A stretch of DNA of 64,000 nt, taken from the NCBI RefSeq assembly GCF_003999995.1, contig NZ_RJAD01000003.1, forward strand, positions 124,001 to 188,000. Reading direction: 5' to 3'. This stretch comes from Microbacterium sulfonylureivorans. Lineage in GTDB: Bacteria > Actinomycetota > Actinomycetes > Actinomycetales > Microbacteriaceae. Positions 24,557 through 40,384 of the stretch are shown piece by piece. Position 1 is the stretch's first letter. Every line of letters begins with the position of its first letter. The notes beneath the pieces were generated by a model, which worked only from the letters and a program-made list of their open reading frames with translations, was not told the origin of the DNA and did not search any database. The translations under genes and the position numbers were made by a program.

Positions 24557-26584
24557 ATGAGCTCGCAGTACCCCTGGCCCGCGATGAGGGGCATCGCCTA
24601 CGGCGGCGATTACACCCCCGAGCAGTGGCCGCGGGAGACCTGGCTCGAAGACGTCGCGCTGATGCGCGAGGCCGGCGTCAACCTCGTCAGCGTCGGCATC
24701 TTCTCGTGGGCGCTGCTCGAGACCAGCGAGGGCGTGTTCGACTTCGCGTGGCTCGACGAGCTCCTCGACCTCCTCCACGACCACGGCATCGCCGTCGACC
24801 TGGGCACCCCCACCGCGTCTCCCCCGGCGTGGTTCTTCGCCGGCCACCCCGACGCCCGCGTGGTCACCCGCGACGGCACCGTGATGGGCTTCGGCGCCCG
24901 GGGCATGGCGTCGCACTCGTCCGCTGCGTACCGCGTGGCCATCGTCCGCATCGCGTCGGCCCTCGCCGAGCGCTATGCGGAGCATCCCGCCGTGGTCCTC
25001 TGGCACGTGCACAACGAGTACGGTGTCCCGGTCGGCGAGGACTACTCCGACCAGTCGGCCGCGGCGTTCCGCACCTGGCTGCGGGAGAAGTACGCCACCC
25101 TCGACGCGCTCAACGCCGCATGGGGCACGACGTTCTGGGGCCAGCGCTACGGCGAATGGGACCACGTCGGCGTTCCGGCCGCCGCGCCATCGGTGGTCAA
25201 CCCCTCGCAGCGCCTCGACTTCGCACGCTTCACCGACCACCAGCTTCGCCAGTGCTTCATCGCCGAGCGCGACGCGATCCGAGCGCACGCGTCGCAGCCG
25301 ATCACGACGAACTTCATGGCGAACCAGAGCTGGACCACCGACATGTGGGCCTGGGCCCGCGAGGTCGACATCGTCTCTGACGACCACTACCTGTGGGCGG
25401 CCGACCCGGAGGGCGAGATCGGGCTCGCGATCGCCGCCGACCTGTCGCGCTCGGTCGGCGGCGGCAAGCCGTGGATCCTCATGGAGCACTCCACGTCGGC
25501 CGTGAACTGGCAGCCGCGCAACATCGCCAAGCGCCCCGGCGAGATGGCCCGCAACTCCGTGACCCACCTCGCGCGCGGTGCCGATGCGATCCTCTTCTTC
25601 CAGTGGCGCGCCTCGCGCTTCGGCGCGGAGAAGTTCCACTCCGCGATGATCCCCCACGCCGGCACCGAGTCGCGCGTGTGGCGCGAGGTCGTCGCGCTCG
25701 GCGCCGCGCTCGACCGTCTGGACGAGATCCGCGGGTCGCGGGTCGTCGCCGACGTCGCGATCCTGTGGGACTTCGAGTCCTTCTGGGCGCAGGACCTCGA
25801 GTGGCGCCCGTCCGTCGACGTGTCGCACGCCGAGCGCATCCGGGCGTACTACGAGCGGCTGTGGCGCGATGGCATCACCGTCGACTTCGCCCTGCCCGGC
25901 CAGGACCTGTCGGCATACAAGCTCGTGATCGCGCCGGCGCAGTACATGCTGAGCGCGGCCGACGCCGCGAACCTCGACCGCTACGTCGCCGGCGGCGGCA
26001 CGCTTGTGGTCTCGTTCTTCTCGGCGATCGTCGACGAGAACGACGCCGTGCACCCCGGCGGCTTCGTCGCGCCGCTGCGCGACACGCTCGGCCTCGTGGT
26101 CGAGGAGTTCCTCCCCCTGCGCGAGGGCTCGCAGTGCCGCCTCCGCTGGAGCCACGACGGCGCGACGGCGACGCTCGCCGGCGACGCCTGGCAGGAGGAC
26201 CTCGTCCTCTCGGGCGCCGAGATCGTCGCGACCTACGTCGACGGACCGGGCGCGGCGAAGGCGGCGGTGACCCGTCATCGCCGTGGCGACGGCGCCGGGT
26301 GGTACGTGAGCACCCGACTGGATGCCGAGGGCCTCGGCATCCTCATGTCGGCCGTCTACGCGGATGCCGGCGTCGCTCCCGCCGGACACCCCGACGGCGT
26401 CGAGGTCGTCGTCCGCCGCGGAGAGCATGCGGACTACGTCGTCGCGATCAACCACGGCGACGACGCCGCGACGATCGCCGCCACCGGTGTCGAACTCCTC
26501 TCCGGACAACCGGTCGAAGGCTCGATCGATGTGGCCGGCGGCGGCGTCGCCGTCATCCGCACCGACGAAGGAGGTGGCCGCTGA
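24557..26584 (+). CDS. GH42 beta-galactosidase
   Basis: A 675-residue retaining beta-galactosidase with no signal peptide. The N-terminal TIM barrel begins RGIAYGGDYTPEQWP; the acid/base is E154 in HVHNEYG, and the nucleophile is E310 in LMEHS. A beta-galactosidase trimerisation domain and a C-terminal beta domain follow. Start ATG 24557 has GGAG nearby; longer frames run through operator O2. Intracellular GH42 enzymes cut beta-1,4-galacto-oligosaccharides brought in after GH53 attack on galactan, so it is the last step of this locus (ganA role of Bacillus subtilis). Confidence 0.92.
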   Translation: MSSQYPWPAMRGIAYGGDYTPEQWPRETWLEDVALMREAGVNLVSVGIFSWALLETSEGVFDFAWLDELLDLLHDHGIAVDLGTPTASPPAWFFAGHPDARVVTRDGTVMGFGARGMASHSSAAYRVAIVRIASALAERYAEHPAVVLWHVHNEYGVPVGEDYSDQSAAAFRTWLREKYATLDALNAAWGTTFWGQRYGEWDHVGVPAAAPSVVNPSQRLDFARFTDHQLRQCFIAERDAIRAHASQPITTNFMANQSWTTDMWAWAREVDIVSDDHYLWAADPEGEIGLAIAADLSRSVGGGKPWILMEHSTSAVNWQPRNIAKRPGEMARNSVTHLARGADAILFFQWRASRFGAEKFHSAMIPHAGTESRVWREVVALGAALDRLDEIRGSRVVADVAILWDFESFWAQDLEWRPSVDVSHAERIRAYYERLWRDGITVDFALPGQDLSAYKLVIAPAQYMLSAADAANLDRYVAGGGTLVVSFFSAIVDENDAVHPGGFVAPLRDTLGLVVEEFLPLREGSQCRLRWSHDGATATLAGDAWQEDLVLSGAEIVATYVDGPGAAKAAVTRHRRGDGAGWYVSTRLDAEGLGILMSAVYADAGVAPAGHPDGVEVVVRRGEHADYVVAINHGDDAATIAATGVELLSGQPVEGSIDVAGGGVAVIRTDEGGGR

Positions 26585-26638
26585 CCCGTTCAGCTCCGTG
26601 ACGACGAGTCATCGCGGACCACGACAACTTCACAGCGA

Positions 26639-26654
26639 TCCCGCACCCGCGGGA
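26639..26654 (+). promoter_or_regulatory. Intercistronic hairpin between GH42 and binding-protein genes
   Basis: TCCCGC-ACCC-GCGGGA is a perfect 6-bp stem with a 4-nt loop in the 146-bp gap. With no T-tract it may protect or partly terminate the mRNA, which would let the binding protein be made in excess of the enzyme. Confidence 0.4.
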
Positions 26655-26730
26655 CGCACCCACTCCGGTCGTAACGGTGCGGCCCTCATCAGAGGCAGCC
26701 GACGTCGACCACACTCTGAAAGGAAGAACC

Positions 26731-27963
26731 ATGCGCAAGCAGATCGGAATCGGCGCGCTGGCGCTCGCGACCGCGGTCGTCCTCGCCGGCTGCGGCGGCG
26801 GGACCGCCGCCCCGGAAGCGACCGAAGAGGCCATCGACGGCACGGGCGCGGAGCTCGTCGTCTGGACCGACGAGGAGCGCGAGGCCGCGATCACCGCCGC
26901 CGCGGCGGCGTTCGAGGAGGAGACCGGCGCGACCGTCACCCTCGTGAAGAAGAACTTCGAGGACCTCCGCAACGACTTCATCGCGCAGGTGCCGACCGGC
27001 GAGGGCCCCGACATCACCGTCGGCGCCCATGACTGGCTCGGCGCCCTCGTCGCGGCAGGCGTGGTCGACACGATCGATCTCGGCGACAAGGCCGAGGAGT
27101 TCGAGCCGGTCGCCCTCGAGGCGATGACCTACGACGGCCAGCTGTACGCCCTCCCCTACTCCCTCGAGACGATCGCGCTGATCCAGAACGTCGACCTGGT
27201 GGGCGAAGAGGCTCCCGCGACGTGGGACGAGATGATCGAGAAGGGCCTCGCCTCGGGTGCCGAGCGGCCGTTCGTCATCAACACCAACGGCGAGACCGGC
27301 GACGGCTACACGATGTACGGATTCCAGACGTCGTACGGCGCCCCGGTCTTCGTTCAGGACGACTCGGGCTCGTACACGTCCGAGGTCGGCATGGGCGGCG
27401 AGGCGGGCGACGCGTTCGCGACGTGGCTCGGCGCGAACGGCTCGGCGGGCACCGGCTACATCTCGACCACCGTCGACTACGACATCAACAACGAGCTGTT
27501 CAACACCGGCAAGGCGCCGTACACGATCCAGGGCCCCTGGGCGATCAGCGCCTTCCCCGACGTGAACGTCGCCGTCAACCCGATCCCGTCCGCCGGCGGC
27601 GAGGCCGCTGCGCCGTTCGTCGGCGTGCAGGGCTTCTACCTGAGCTCGCAGAGCGAGAACGCCCTGCTCGCGCAGGAGTTCCTGGTGAACTACCTCGGCA
27701 CCGAGGAGGCTCAGCGCGCCCTGTACGAGGCCGACCCGCGCATCCCCGCGTGGTCGACCCTCGCGACCGAGGTGTCGTCCGACCCGATCATCGCGGGCTT
27801 CCTCGCGTCGGCCCAGAGCGGCGTGCCGATGCCGAGCATCCCCGAGATGGGCTCGGTGTGGGACCTCTGGAACGCGGCCCAGTCGCAGATCATCAACGGC
27901 GCCGACCCGGTGTCGACGTGGAACACGATGGTCACCGACCTCGAGGCCACGGTCGGGGGCTGA
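26731..27963 (+). CDS. Galacto-oligosaccharide/maltodextrin-type ABC transporter substrate-binding lipoprotein
   Basis: A 410-residue extracellular solute-binding protein of the MalE/GanS group. The lipobox is LAGC (Cys21). The mature N-terminus (LVVWTDEEREAAITAAAAAFEEETG) and the segments PDITVGAHDWLG and APYTIQGPWAI are typical of maltose/galactan binding proteins. ATG 26731 has AGGAAG upstream. It is followed by two MalF/MalG-type permease genes and flanked by GH42 and GH53 genes, so galacto-oligosaccharides are the likely ligands. Confidence 0.9.
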   Translation: MRKQIGIGALALATAVVLAGCGGGTAAPEATEEAIDGTGAELVVWTDEEREAAITAAAAAFEEETGATVTLVKKNFEDLRNDFIAQVPTGEGPDITVGAHDWLGALVAAGVVDTIDLGDKAEEFEPVALEAMTYDGQLYALPYSLETIALIQNVDLVGEEAPATWDEMIEKGLASGAERPFVINTNGETGDGYTMYGFQTSYGAPVFVQDDSGSYTSEVGMGGEAGDAFATWLGANGSAGTGYISTTVDYDINNELFNTGKAPYTIQGPWAISAFPDVNVAVNPIPSAGGEAAAPFVGVQGFYLSSQSENALLAQEFLVNYLGTEEAQRALYEADPRIPAWSTLATEVSSDPIIAGFLASAQSGVPMPSIPEMGSVWDLWNAAQSQIINGADPVSTWNTMVTDLEATVGG

Positions 27964-28042
27964 CATACCGCCGGGGGGCGGGTGAGTGCCTCTCCTCGCC
28001 CCCCGGCCTTCCATCCCGCAGCAGCAGCGACAGGAGCACACG

Positions 28043-29667
28043 ATGTCGGTGGACGCACCCACCAGACCGCCGGTCACGGCGGACAAGCCCGAACGCGGAG
28101 AGGCCCACGGCCGCCGCTGGCGCGGACCCGGCTGGGGCTTCCTCGCGAAGCTCGCCCTGATGGCCCTGATCAACGCCTTCGGCGTGATGGCGATCATCAG
28201 CGCCTTCCGCGCCGAGTCGTGGATCGTCTTCAGCGTCGCGGTGGTGCTGCTGGTGCTCGCCGACATCGTCTACTTCACCAAGCGGTCGCTGCCCCTGAAG
28301 TATCTGTTCCCCGGGCTCGTCTTCCTCCTGGTCTTCCAGGTCTTCATCTTCGGCTACACGGCCTACATCGCCTTCACGAACTACGGCACCGGGCACGCCG
28401 GCTCGCAGGAGCAGGCGGTGGAGGCCGCGCTCATCCAGGGCGAGCGTCGTGTCGAGGGCTCGCCGACCTACCCGCTCTCCGTCGTCGAGAGCGCCGGGAT
28501 GCTCGGCTTCGCGATCGTCGGCGAAGAGGGCGACGTCCTCGTCGGGACGGCGGAGCAGTCGCTCTCGCCTGCGCGGCTCGCCGAGATCGGCGACAGCGGC
28601 GCCCCGTCGGCCGTGCCGGGCTGGAACGTCGTCCCCCGCGCGAGTCTCATCTCCGACAAGGAGCTTCAGAACGAGGTCGTGAACCTCCGCGTGCCGGTGT
28701 CGGACGACCCGAACGACGGCTCGATCCGCACCCGCGACGGCTCGTCGGGCGCCGTCTACGAGTCGACACTGGTGTGGGATGCCGGAGCCCAGACCATCAC
28801 CGACACCGCGACGGGCACGGTATACACGGCCGATGCCGCGACCGGCACCTTCGTAGCGGAGGACGGCTCGAAGCTCCCCGCCGGCTGGTACGTCAACGTC
28901 GGCTTCGACAACTTCGTGCGGCTGTTCACCGACCCCGCGCTCGCCCAGACGCTCCTGATCGTCACCGCGTGGACCTTCGTGTTCGCGATCCTGTCGGTCG
29001 TGCTCCCGTTCGCGCTCGGACTGCTGCTCGCGCTGATCTACAACGATGCGAGGCTCAAGGGCCGGCGCTTCCTGCGGACGCTCTACATCCTCCCGTACGC
29101 CTTCCCCGCGTTCATGTCCGCACTGCTGTTCCGCGGCATGTTCAACGCCGAGTTCGGCGTGATCAACGACCTGTTCTTCTTCGGCGCCGACATCAACTGG
29201 CTCGGCGATCCCTGGCTCGCACGGGGCGCCGTGATCTGGGTGAACCTGTGGCTCACCTACCCGTACTACTTCCTGGTGTGCACGGGCGCGCTGCAGGCGC
29301 TGCCCGCCGACACGCTCGAAGCCGCGTCGATCGACGGCGCGGGACGCACCCGACAGCTCAGCGCGATCATCCTCCCGCTGGTGCTCGTCGCCACGGCGCC
29401 GCTGCTGATCTCGTCCTTCGCGTTCAGCTTCAACAACTTCACCGTCATCTACATGTTCAACAACGGCGGGCCGGCCATCCCCGGCGCCCCGTACGCGCTC
29501 GGGTCGACCGACATCCTCATCTCGGCGATCTACGACATCTCGGGCGTCTCCGGCGGGGCGGCCGACTACGGCCTGGCCAGCGCACTGTCGATCATCGTCT
29601 TCGCCGTGGTCGGCCTCATCTCGGCTCTCGCCTTCCGCCAGACCCGCAAGCTCGAGGAGTTCATGTG

Positions 29668-29668
<1 letters not shown>
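28043..29668 (+). CDS. ABC transporter permease, MalF/GanP-like
   Basis: A 541-residue membrane subunit. After N-terminal helices there is a long extracytoplasmic insert (about residues 115-290), as in MalF, then the transport domain with the ATPase-docking EAA loop LPADTLEAASIDGAGRTRQL near 424-443. ATG 28043 has AGGAG at 28032-28036. The stop overlaps the next ATG by one base (TGATG), so the two permeases are coupled. Confidence 0.92.
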
Positions 29669-34240
<4,572 letters not shown>

Positions 34241-34248
34241 CCGCGAGC

Positions 34249-34283
34249 GCGTGGTCCGTCATCACCCGATGACGGACCGCGCG
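34249..34283. terminator. Bidirectional terminator between galactanase and rsmI
   Basis: GGTCCGTCATC (34253-34263), loop ACCC, GATGACGGACC (34268-34278): a perfect 11-bp stem extended by GC pairs, between two convergent stop codons. It would serve both strands. Confidence 0.75.
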
Positions 34284-34285
34284 GG

Positions 34286-35104
34286 CTACCCCCGCACGGC
34301 GAGCGCGGCCTGGTACAGCTCGCGCGAGGAGTGCCCGGTGTGGGCCGCGACCTCGCCGGCTGCGTCCTTCAGCCGAGTGCCGCCGCGCACGAGCTCGAGC
34401 ACCTGAGTGACCGCGTCGGGGAAGGCGACCTCGCGCGGGGCCGCACCGGCGACGACGAGCACGACCTCGCCGCGAACCCCGGCCGCCGCCCATTCCGTCA
34501 GTTCGGCGAGGGTGCCGCGCGCGACCTCCTCGTACAGCTTCGTCAGCTCTCGGCAGACCGCGGCCGGCCGGTCGGAGCCGAACGCCGTCGCCATATCGGC
34601 GAGCGTCGCGGCCACCCGCAACGGCGCCTCGAAGAACACCATGGTCCGCGGCTCGTTCGCGAGCGACCGGAGAGCGCCGGCGCGCTCCCCGGGCTTGCGC
34701 GGCACGAACCCCTCGAAGGTGAAGCGGTCGGTCGGCAGGCCCGACACCGCGAGCGCGGTGAGCACGGCGCTCGGCCCGGGAATGGCCGTCACGGTCACTC
34801 CTGCCGCCGCGGCGGCGGCCACCAGGCCGTACCCCGGGTCGCTCACCGTCGGCATACCGGCGTCGCTCAGCACCAGCACATCGCGGTCGCGGGCGAGTTC
34901 GACGAGCTCAGGGGCTCGCTCCTTCTCGTTGTGATCGTGCAGGGCGATCAGGCGCGGACGGTTCTCGATGCCGAGCGCCGCGAGCAGCCGCTGCGTCGTG
35001 CGCGTGTCCTCGGCGGCGATGACCGTGATGGTCTGCAGCGCTTCGACGAGGCGGCGCGAGGCATCCCCCAGGTTTCCGATCGGGGTCGCCGCGAGGATGA
35101 TCAC
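34286..35104 (-). CDS. rsmI: 16S rRNA (cytidine1402-2'-O)-methyltransferase
   Basis: A 272-residue SAM-dependent tetrapyrrole-methylase-fold enzyme that, with RsmH, modifies C1402 in the decoding centre. Visible features: N-terminal LAATPIGNLGD, EDTRTTQRLL, LSDAGMPTVSDPG, and IPGPSAVLTAL. GTG 35104 is preceded by TAGGCT at 6 nt. In the actinobacterial backbone it is divergent from pmt, as here except for the inserted MarR gene. Confidence 0.93.
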   Translation of the reverse strand: MIILAATPIGNLGDASRRLVEALQTITVIAAEDTRTTQRLLAALGIENRPRLIALHDHNEKERAPELVELARDRDVLVLSDAGMPTVSDPGYGLVAAAAAAGVTVTAIPGPSAVLTALAVSGLPTDRFTFEGFVPRKPGERAGALRSLANEPRTMVFFEAPLRVAATLADMATAFGSDRPAAVCRELTKLYEEVARGTLAELTEWAAAGVRGEVVLVVAGAAPREVAFPDAVTQVLELVRGGTRLKDAAGEVAAHTGHSSRELYQAALAVRG

Positions 35105-35110
35105 GGACCC

Positions 35111-35116
35111 AGCCTA
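35111..35116 (-). promoter_or_regulatory. -10 element of rsmI, leaderless start
   Basis: TAGGCT on the minus strand, six nucleotides before GTG 35104. It overlaps the 3' end of the upstream MarR gene. Confidence 0.45.
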
Positions 35117-35629
35117 GGCGGGCGTCGTCTCGTCGTGGGCGGGCTCGATGACGTCGACGGCGGCCTGCATGCGGGCGAGGCAGTCCATCACGATGCGCGT
35201 CTCGTCCGGGGTCATTCCCGACACGGCATCGAGCATGCGGACGTGCATCGCCCCGAGCGTGCGCCGCACCTCCTCGTCGGTCTCGACCGTGGGGATCACC
35301 ACGATGCTCCGGCGATCGGTCGGATGGGGCCCGCGGCGCACGTGACCGGACTTCTCGAGGCGGTCGATGATCACCGTCATCGACGCCGTCGACACGCCGA
35401 GATAGCGCGCGAGCTCGGCCGGCGAGACGAGACGGTCTTCGCGAACGGCCTTCAGGAGGTACCGGAGGGTGAGCAGATCGTTCTCGCCCATCGCCATCGC
35501 GTCACGGGTCCGGCGCCTCATCGCGACCTCGGCGGCCCGGTACAGCCGGAACGCCTGAAGGAGGTCGACGGCGCGCCGACGCCGCGAGTCGTCGTCCTCG
35601 CCGTACCAGTACCCCGTCGTAGCGTCCAC
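35114..35629 (-). CDS. MarR-family transcriptional regulator
   Basis: A 171-residue winged-helix regulator: helices RAVDLLQAFRLYRAAEVAM, HTH LARYLGVSTASMTVIIDRLEKSG (about 80-102), wing RRGPHPTDRRSIVVIPTVE. I chose GTG 35629 because TATGAT, a five-of-six -10 match, sits seven nucleotides upstream; the alternative ATG at 35641 lies inside that hexamer and has no ribosome-binding site. It stands between rsmI and pmt, divergent from pmt by about 85 bp. Ligand unknown. Confidence 0.82.
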   Translation of the reverse strand: MDATTGYWYGEDDDSRRRRAVDLLQAFRLYRAAEVAMRRRTRDAMAMGENDLLTLRYLLKAVREDRLVSPAELARYLGVSTASMTVIIDRLEKSGHVRRGPHPTDRRSIVVIPTVETDEEVRRTLGAMHVRMLDAVSGMTPDETRIVMDCLARMQAAVDVIEPAHDETTPA

Positions 35630-35636
35630 GTCAGGA

Positions 35637-35642
35637 ATCATA
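35637..35642 (-). promoter_or_regulatory. -10 element of the MarR gene
   Basis: TATGAT on the minus strand ends seven nucleotides before GTG 35629. It overlaps the alternative ATG start. Confidence 0.45.
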
Positions 35643-35701
35643 CGGACGCGCGGGCCTGCCGACGGCGACCGCCGCGAGCAGGGCTCCCAGACGTCGACAC
35701 T

Positions 35702-35707
35702 TAGACT
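35702..35707 (+). promoter_or_regulatory. -10 element of pmt, leaderless start
   Basis: TAGACT, then six nucleotides, then GTG 35714. No Shine-Dalgarno sequence is present. Confidence 0.5.
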
Positions 35708-35713
35708 GGGCCG

Positions 35714-37333
35714 GTGACGCACGCGCCCCGGCTGGACGCCGACCCGCCCGCCGAGCCGCTGATCCCGCCGGTGCGTCCGAGTCTGTATGACCGGTTCACC
35801 GAGCGCGTCGTGCGCGACCCGAAGGCGCACCGCCTCTACGCGTGGCTGGCGCCCGCGCTGGTCGTGCTCCTGGCCGCCGTGCTGCGCCTGTGGAACCTCG
35901 CCGCGGCGCACGACCTGATGAACCAGTTCGACGAGACGTACTACGTGAAGGACGCGTGGACACTCTCGCAGCTCGGGTACGAGGCCGCCTGGCCCGCGGA
36001 GGCCAACGACCGGTTCCTCGCGGGCGACGTCGGCATCTTCACCACAGATCCCGCCTTCGTCATCCATCCGCCGCTCGGCAAGTGGATCATCGCGGTCGGC
36101 ATGATGGTGCTGGGCCCCGAGAGCGGCTGGGGATGGCGCATCACGACAGCCCTCCTCGGCACGGCGGCCGTGCTGGTGCTCATGCTGATCGCGAAGCGGC
36201 TCACCCGCTCGACGACGTTCGCCGTCGTTGCGGGACTCCTGATGGCCGTCGACGGTCTGGCGATCTCGATGAGCCGTGTCGCGCTCCTCGACACGCCGCT
36301 GATGTTCTTCATGCTCCTGGGCTTCCTCTTCGTGCTCCTCGATCGAGAGCGCACGATGACGAGGATCGCCCAGACCGTGGCCGCACGCTACGACGACGAC
36401 GAGCCGCCGTCCTGGGGCCCGATCCTGTGGAACCGGCCGTGGATCATCGCCGCCGGCGCGGCGCTGGGCGCGGCATCCGCCGTCAAGTGGTCGGGCGCGT
36501 GGGTGCTCGCCGGGCTCGGGATCTACCTCGTGGTGACCGACGCCCTCGCCCGGCGACGGGCGGGAGTGCTGTTCTGGCCCACCGACGCGATCCGGCAGGG
36601 TGCGGCCACGTTCGTGCTCCTCGTGCCGGTCGCCGTGCTCGTGTACGTCGTCTCATGGTCGGGGTGGCTGCTCAGCGACGGCGGATACAGCCGCCACGCG
36701 GCCGACGCGAACCCGGCCACGGGCGTGTGGTCGTGGGTTCCGCTGTCGCTGCAGAGCCTGTGGCTCGATCACGTCACGATGCTCAACGCCGCGTCGCAGA
36801 TCACGTCGGGCCACACCTACGCGAGTCCGGCGTGGCAGTGGCCGCTCCTCATCCGGCCCACCGGCATGTACTACCACCACGACGCCCTCGGCGCCGACGG
36901 CTGTGCCGCGGCCAACGGCTGTTCGCAGGTGATCGCGAGCATCCCGAACCCGCTCATCTGGTATGCCGGCGTCGCCGCCGTGATCTACCTCGCCTACCGC
37001 TTCGTCGTGGCGCGCGACTGGCGCTATGCGCTCGTGCTCACGGGGATCGGCGTCACCTACGTGCCCTGGCTGTTCTTCCCTGAGCGCACGATCTTCCAGT
37101 TCTACACCGTGCTCGTCCTGCCGTTCATGCTGCTGGCCCTGACGTTCGCCTTGCGCGACATCGCCGGGCCGCGGCACGCCGACGCGTACCGGCGGCTCAC
37201 GGGCCAGCGGCTGGTGATGGTGTTCCTCGGCGTCGCGCTGCTGCTGTCGGCCTTCTGGTACCCCGTGGTCACGGCGATGACCGTGCCCTACGACTTCTGG
37301 CGGCTGCACAACTGGCTGCCCACCTGGGTGTAG
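35714..37333 (+). CDS. pmt: Protein O-mannosyltransferase (GT39, polyprenyl-phosphate-mannose dependent)
   Basis: A 539-residue multi-spanning membrane enzyme that moves mannose from polyprenyl-phosphate-mannose to Ser/Thr of exported proteins. The first external loop carries the catalytic acidic pair in NQFDETYYVKDAW (D73, E74), followed by HPPLGKW. About ten hydrophobic helices follow. M. tuberculosis Rv1002c is the known relative in the same genome position. GTG 35714 is supported by the adjacent -10. The gene ends 22 bp before the convergent DUF255 gene. Confidence 0.92.
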   Translation: MTHAPRLDADPPAEPLIPPVRPSLYDRFTERVVRDPKAHRLYAWLAPALVVLLAAVLRLWNLAAAHDLMNQFDETYYVKDAWTLSQLGYEAAWPAEANDRFLAGDVGIFTTDPAFVIHPPLGKWIIAVGMMVLGPESGWGWRITTALLGTAAVLVLMLIAKRLTRSTTFAVVAGLLMAVDGLAISMSRVALLDTPLMFFMLLGFLFVLLDRERTMTRIAQTVAARYDDDEPPSWGPILWNRPWIIAAGAALGAASAVKWSGAWVLAGLGIYLVVTDALARRRAGVLFWPTDAIRQGAATFVLLVPVAVLVYVVSWSGWLLSDGGYSRHAADANPATGVWSWVPLSLQSLWLDHVTMLNAASQITSGHTYASPAWQWPLLIRPTGMYYHHDALGADGCAAANGCSQVIASIPNPLIWYAGVAAVIYLAYRFVVARDWRYALVLTGIGVTYVPWLFFPERTIFQFYTVLVLPFMLLALTFALRDIAGPRHADAYRRLTGQRLVMVFLGVALLLSAFWYPVVTAMTVPYDFWRLHNWLPTWV

Positions 37334-37355
37334 CGCCCCGCGGCCCGCGACCGCG

Positions 37356-39200
37356 TCAGTCGGCGAGATCCGCCGGATCTGTCACCGGCAGGCGGCATGC
37401 GAAGTCCCGGCAGTCGTACGCCGTCGGGATGCCCCCCACCGCGACCTTGCCCGCGAACAGCGAGAATCCGGCGGCGGTGAACGCGTCCGCCTGCGACGGG
37501 GTGACGACGGCCACGAGATCCGCCCGGACACCTCTCGCTGCCGTCGCGAGAGGTGCCGCAGGATCGGATGCCAGCACCACGAGCTGCCGGGGCGCCGTCG
37601 TCAGAGTCGCGGCGACGCGCAGCAGCGCACCGTGCGCGAGCGGCTGCGCGAGGGCCGCGGCGGCGCTGCGCGACACGATGCTCTCGGCCACGGCGCGCAG
37701 CTCGTCGCCGCCGCCCAGCATCCACAGCGCGGTGGCGGCCTCGGCGAGAGCGGCGTGCCCGGACGGCTCGTCGCCGTCGGACGCGGCATCCGGAGCCCCC
37801 ACGCCCTGCGCGGCGAGAACCGGGTCTCCCCCGCCCGGCACGGCCGGCAGCCCGTCGGGGCCGATGCAGGCGGCGACCAGCTCGCGGGCGCGCACCGCAT
37901 ACGCCGCGTCGCCCGTGGCCGCGGCGAGCGCGACGAGTCCGGCCGCGAGCTGGCCGTAGTCGGCCGGCGTCGCCTTCGCCCGCGACGGGATCTCGTCGAG
38001 CGACGCGCGCACGAGCGAGCCGTCCGGGGCGAGGTTCGCCTCGAGCACGGCGTCGGCCGCACGTCGGGCGGCGTCGATCCAGCGCTCGTCCCCGAGCCGC
38101 GAGCCGGCACGGGCGAGCGCGCCGACGGCGAGGCCGTTCCACCCCGTGACGACTTTGCCGTCGACGGCCGGGGGCTCGAGGCCGCCGCGGGACGCGGCAT
38201 CCCGCGCGTAGTAGCCGCCCTCGCTGCGGGCGCCGTCGATCCACGACTCGGAGTCCTGTGCGGCGCCGAATCCGCCGCCCGGCTGCTGCAGGACGTCCAC
38301 GAGGAACCCCGCGACAGCCCGCGCGGTGTCCGCGTCGCCGGCGTCCAGCGCGACGTCGAGCAGCTGGGCGTTGTCGGTCAGCATGCGCTCGTAGTGCGGC
38401 ACCGTCCAGTCGCGACGGGTCGCGTAGCGGAAGAACCCGCCCTCGACGCGGTCGCGCAGCGGCGAGGCGGCCATCGCGGCGAGGGCGCGGTCGGCGACGG
38501 CGGATGCCTCGCCCGCCGTCTCTCGGACGGCGCCGCTCTGCAGGAAGCGCAGCGCCGTCGCGACCGGGAACTTCGGGGTCGCGGGCTCTCCCCCGCCGAA
38601 TCCGCCGAACTCCGGGTCCTCACGATCGGCGAGCGCCCGGGCGGCGCCGGCGAGGTCGGATCCAGAGGGCAGAGCGGATGCCGCGCGCCCTCCGGAGCTG
38701 CGCACGTCGGCGAGCGCCGCCACCACCGCGTCCGCGGTTCCGTCGATCTGGTCGCGACGCTCGACCCACGCCTCGCGGACCGCGGCGAGCACCTGGCGGA
38801 ACGCCGGCATCCCTCCCCGCGGCTGCGGCGGGAAGTACGTGCCCGCGAAGAACGGGCGCCCCTCCGGCGTGACGAACACCGTGAGCGGCCAGCCGAGGCT
38901 CGGCGTGAACGCGGCCGCGGCCGCCATGTACGCTGCGTCGACCTCGGGATGCTCCTCGCGGTCGACCTTGATCGCCACGAACCCGGCGTCGATCTCGGCC
39001 GCGGTGGCGGCGTCCTCGAACGACTCGCGGGCCATGACGTGGCACCAGTGGCAGGTCGAGTACCCGATCGAGACGAGCACCGGCACATCCCGGGCGCGCG
39101 CCGCGGCGAACGCCTCCTCGCCCCACGGGAACCATGGGACCGGGTTGCCCGCATGAGCCCGCAGGTAGGGGCTCGTGGCGTCCGCGAGGCGAGGATTCAT
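37356..39200 (-). CDS. DUF255 thioredoxin-domain protein (YyaL/SSP411 family)
   Basis: A 614-residue cytoplasmic protein: an N-terminal thioredoxin-like domain with CHWC (C50, C53), and the typical opening NRLxxxxSPYLxxHAxNPVxW in the form [20 protein letters not shown], then a six-hairpin (alpha/alpha)6 barrel related to N-acylglucosamine 2-epimerases. Length is a little short of the 650-700 usual for the family. The biological role is not established; redox-linked sugar processing is the standing guess. ATG 39200 is the family-conserved start. Confidence 0.88.
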   Translation of the reverse strand: MNPRLADATSPYLRAHAGNPVPWFPWGEEAFAAARARDVPVLVSIGYSTCHWCHVMARESFEDAATAAEIDAGFVAIKVDREEHPEVDAAYMAAAAAFTPSLGWPLTVFVTPEGRPFFAGTYFPPQPRGGMPAFRQVLAAVREAWVERRDQIDGTADAVVAALADVRSSGGRAASALPSGSDLAGAARALADREDPEFGGFGGGEPATPKFPVATALRFLQSGAVRETAGEASAVADRALAAMAASPLRDRVEGGFFRYATRRDWTVPHYERMLTDNAQLLDVALDAGDADTARAVAGFLVDVLQQPGGGFGAAQDSESWIDGARSEGGYYARDAASRGGLEPPAVDGKVVTGWNGLAVGALARAGSRLGDERWIDAARRAADAVLEANLAPDGSLVRASLDEIPSRAKATPADYGQLAAGLVALAAATGDAAYAVRARELVAACIGPDGLPAVPGGGDPVLAAQGVGAPDAASDGDEPSGHAALAEAATALWMLGGGDELRAVAESIVSRSAAAALAQPLAHGALLRVAATLTTAPRQLVVLASDPAAPLATAARGVRADLVAVVTPSQADAFTAAGFSLFAGKVAVGGIPTAYDCRDFACRLPVTDPADLAD

Positions 39201-39231
39201 GACGTGCCGGGCCGGCTCGGGCCGACGCCGG

Positions 39232-40380
<1,149 letters not shown>

Positions 40381-40384
<4 letters not shown>

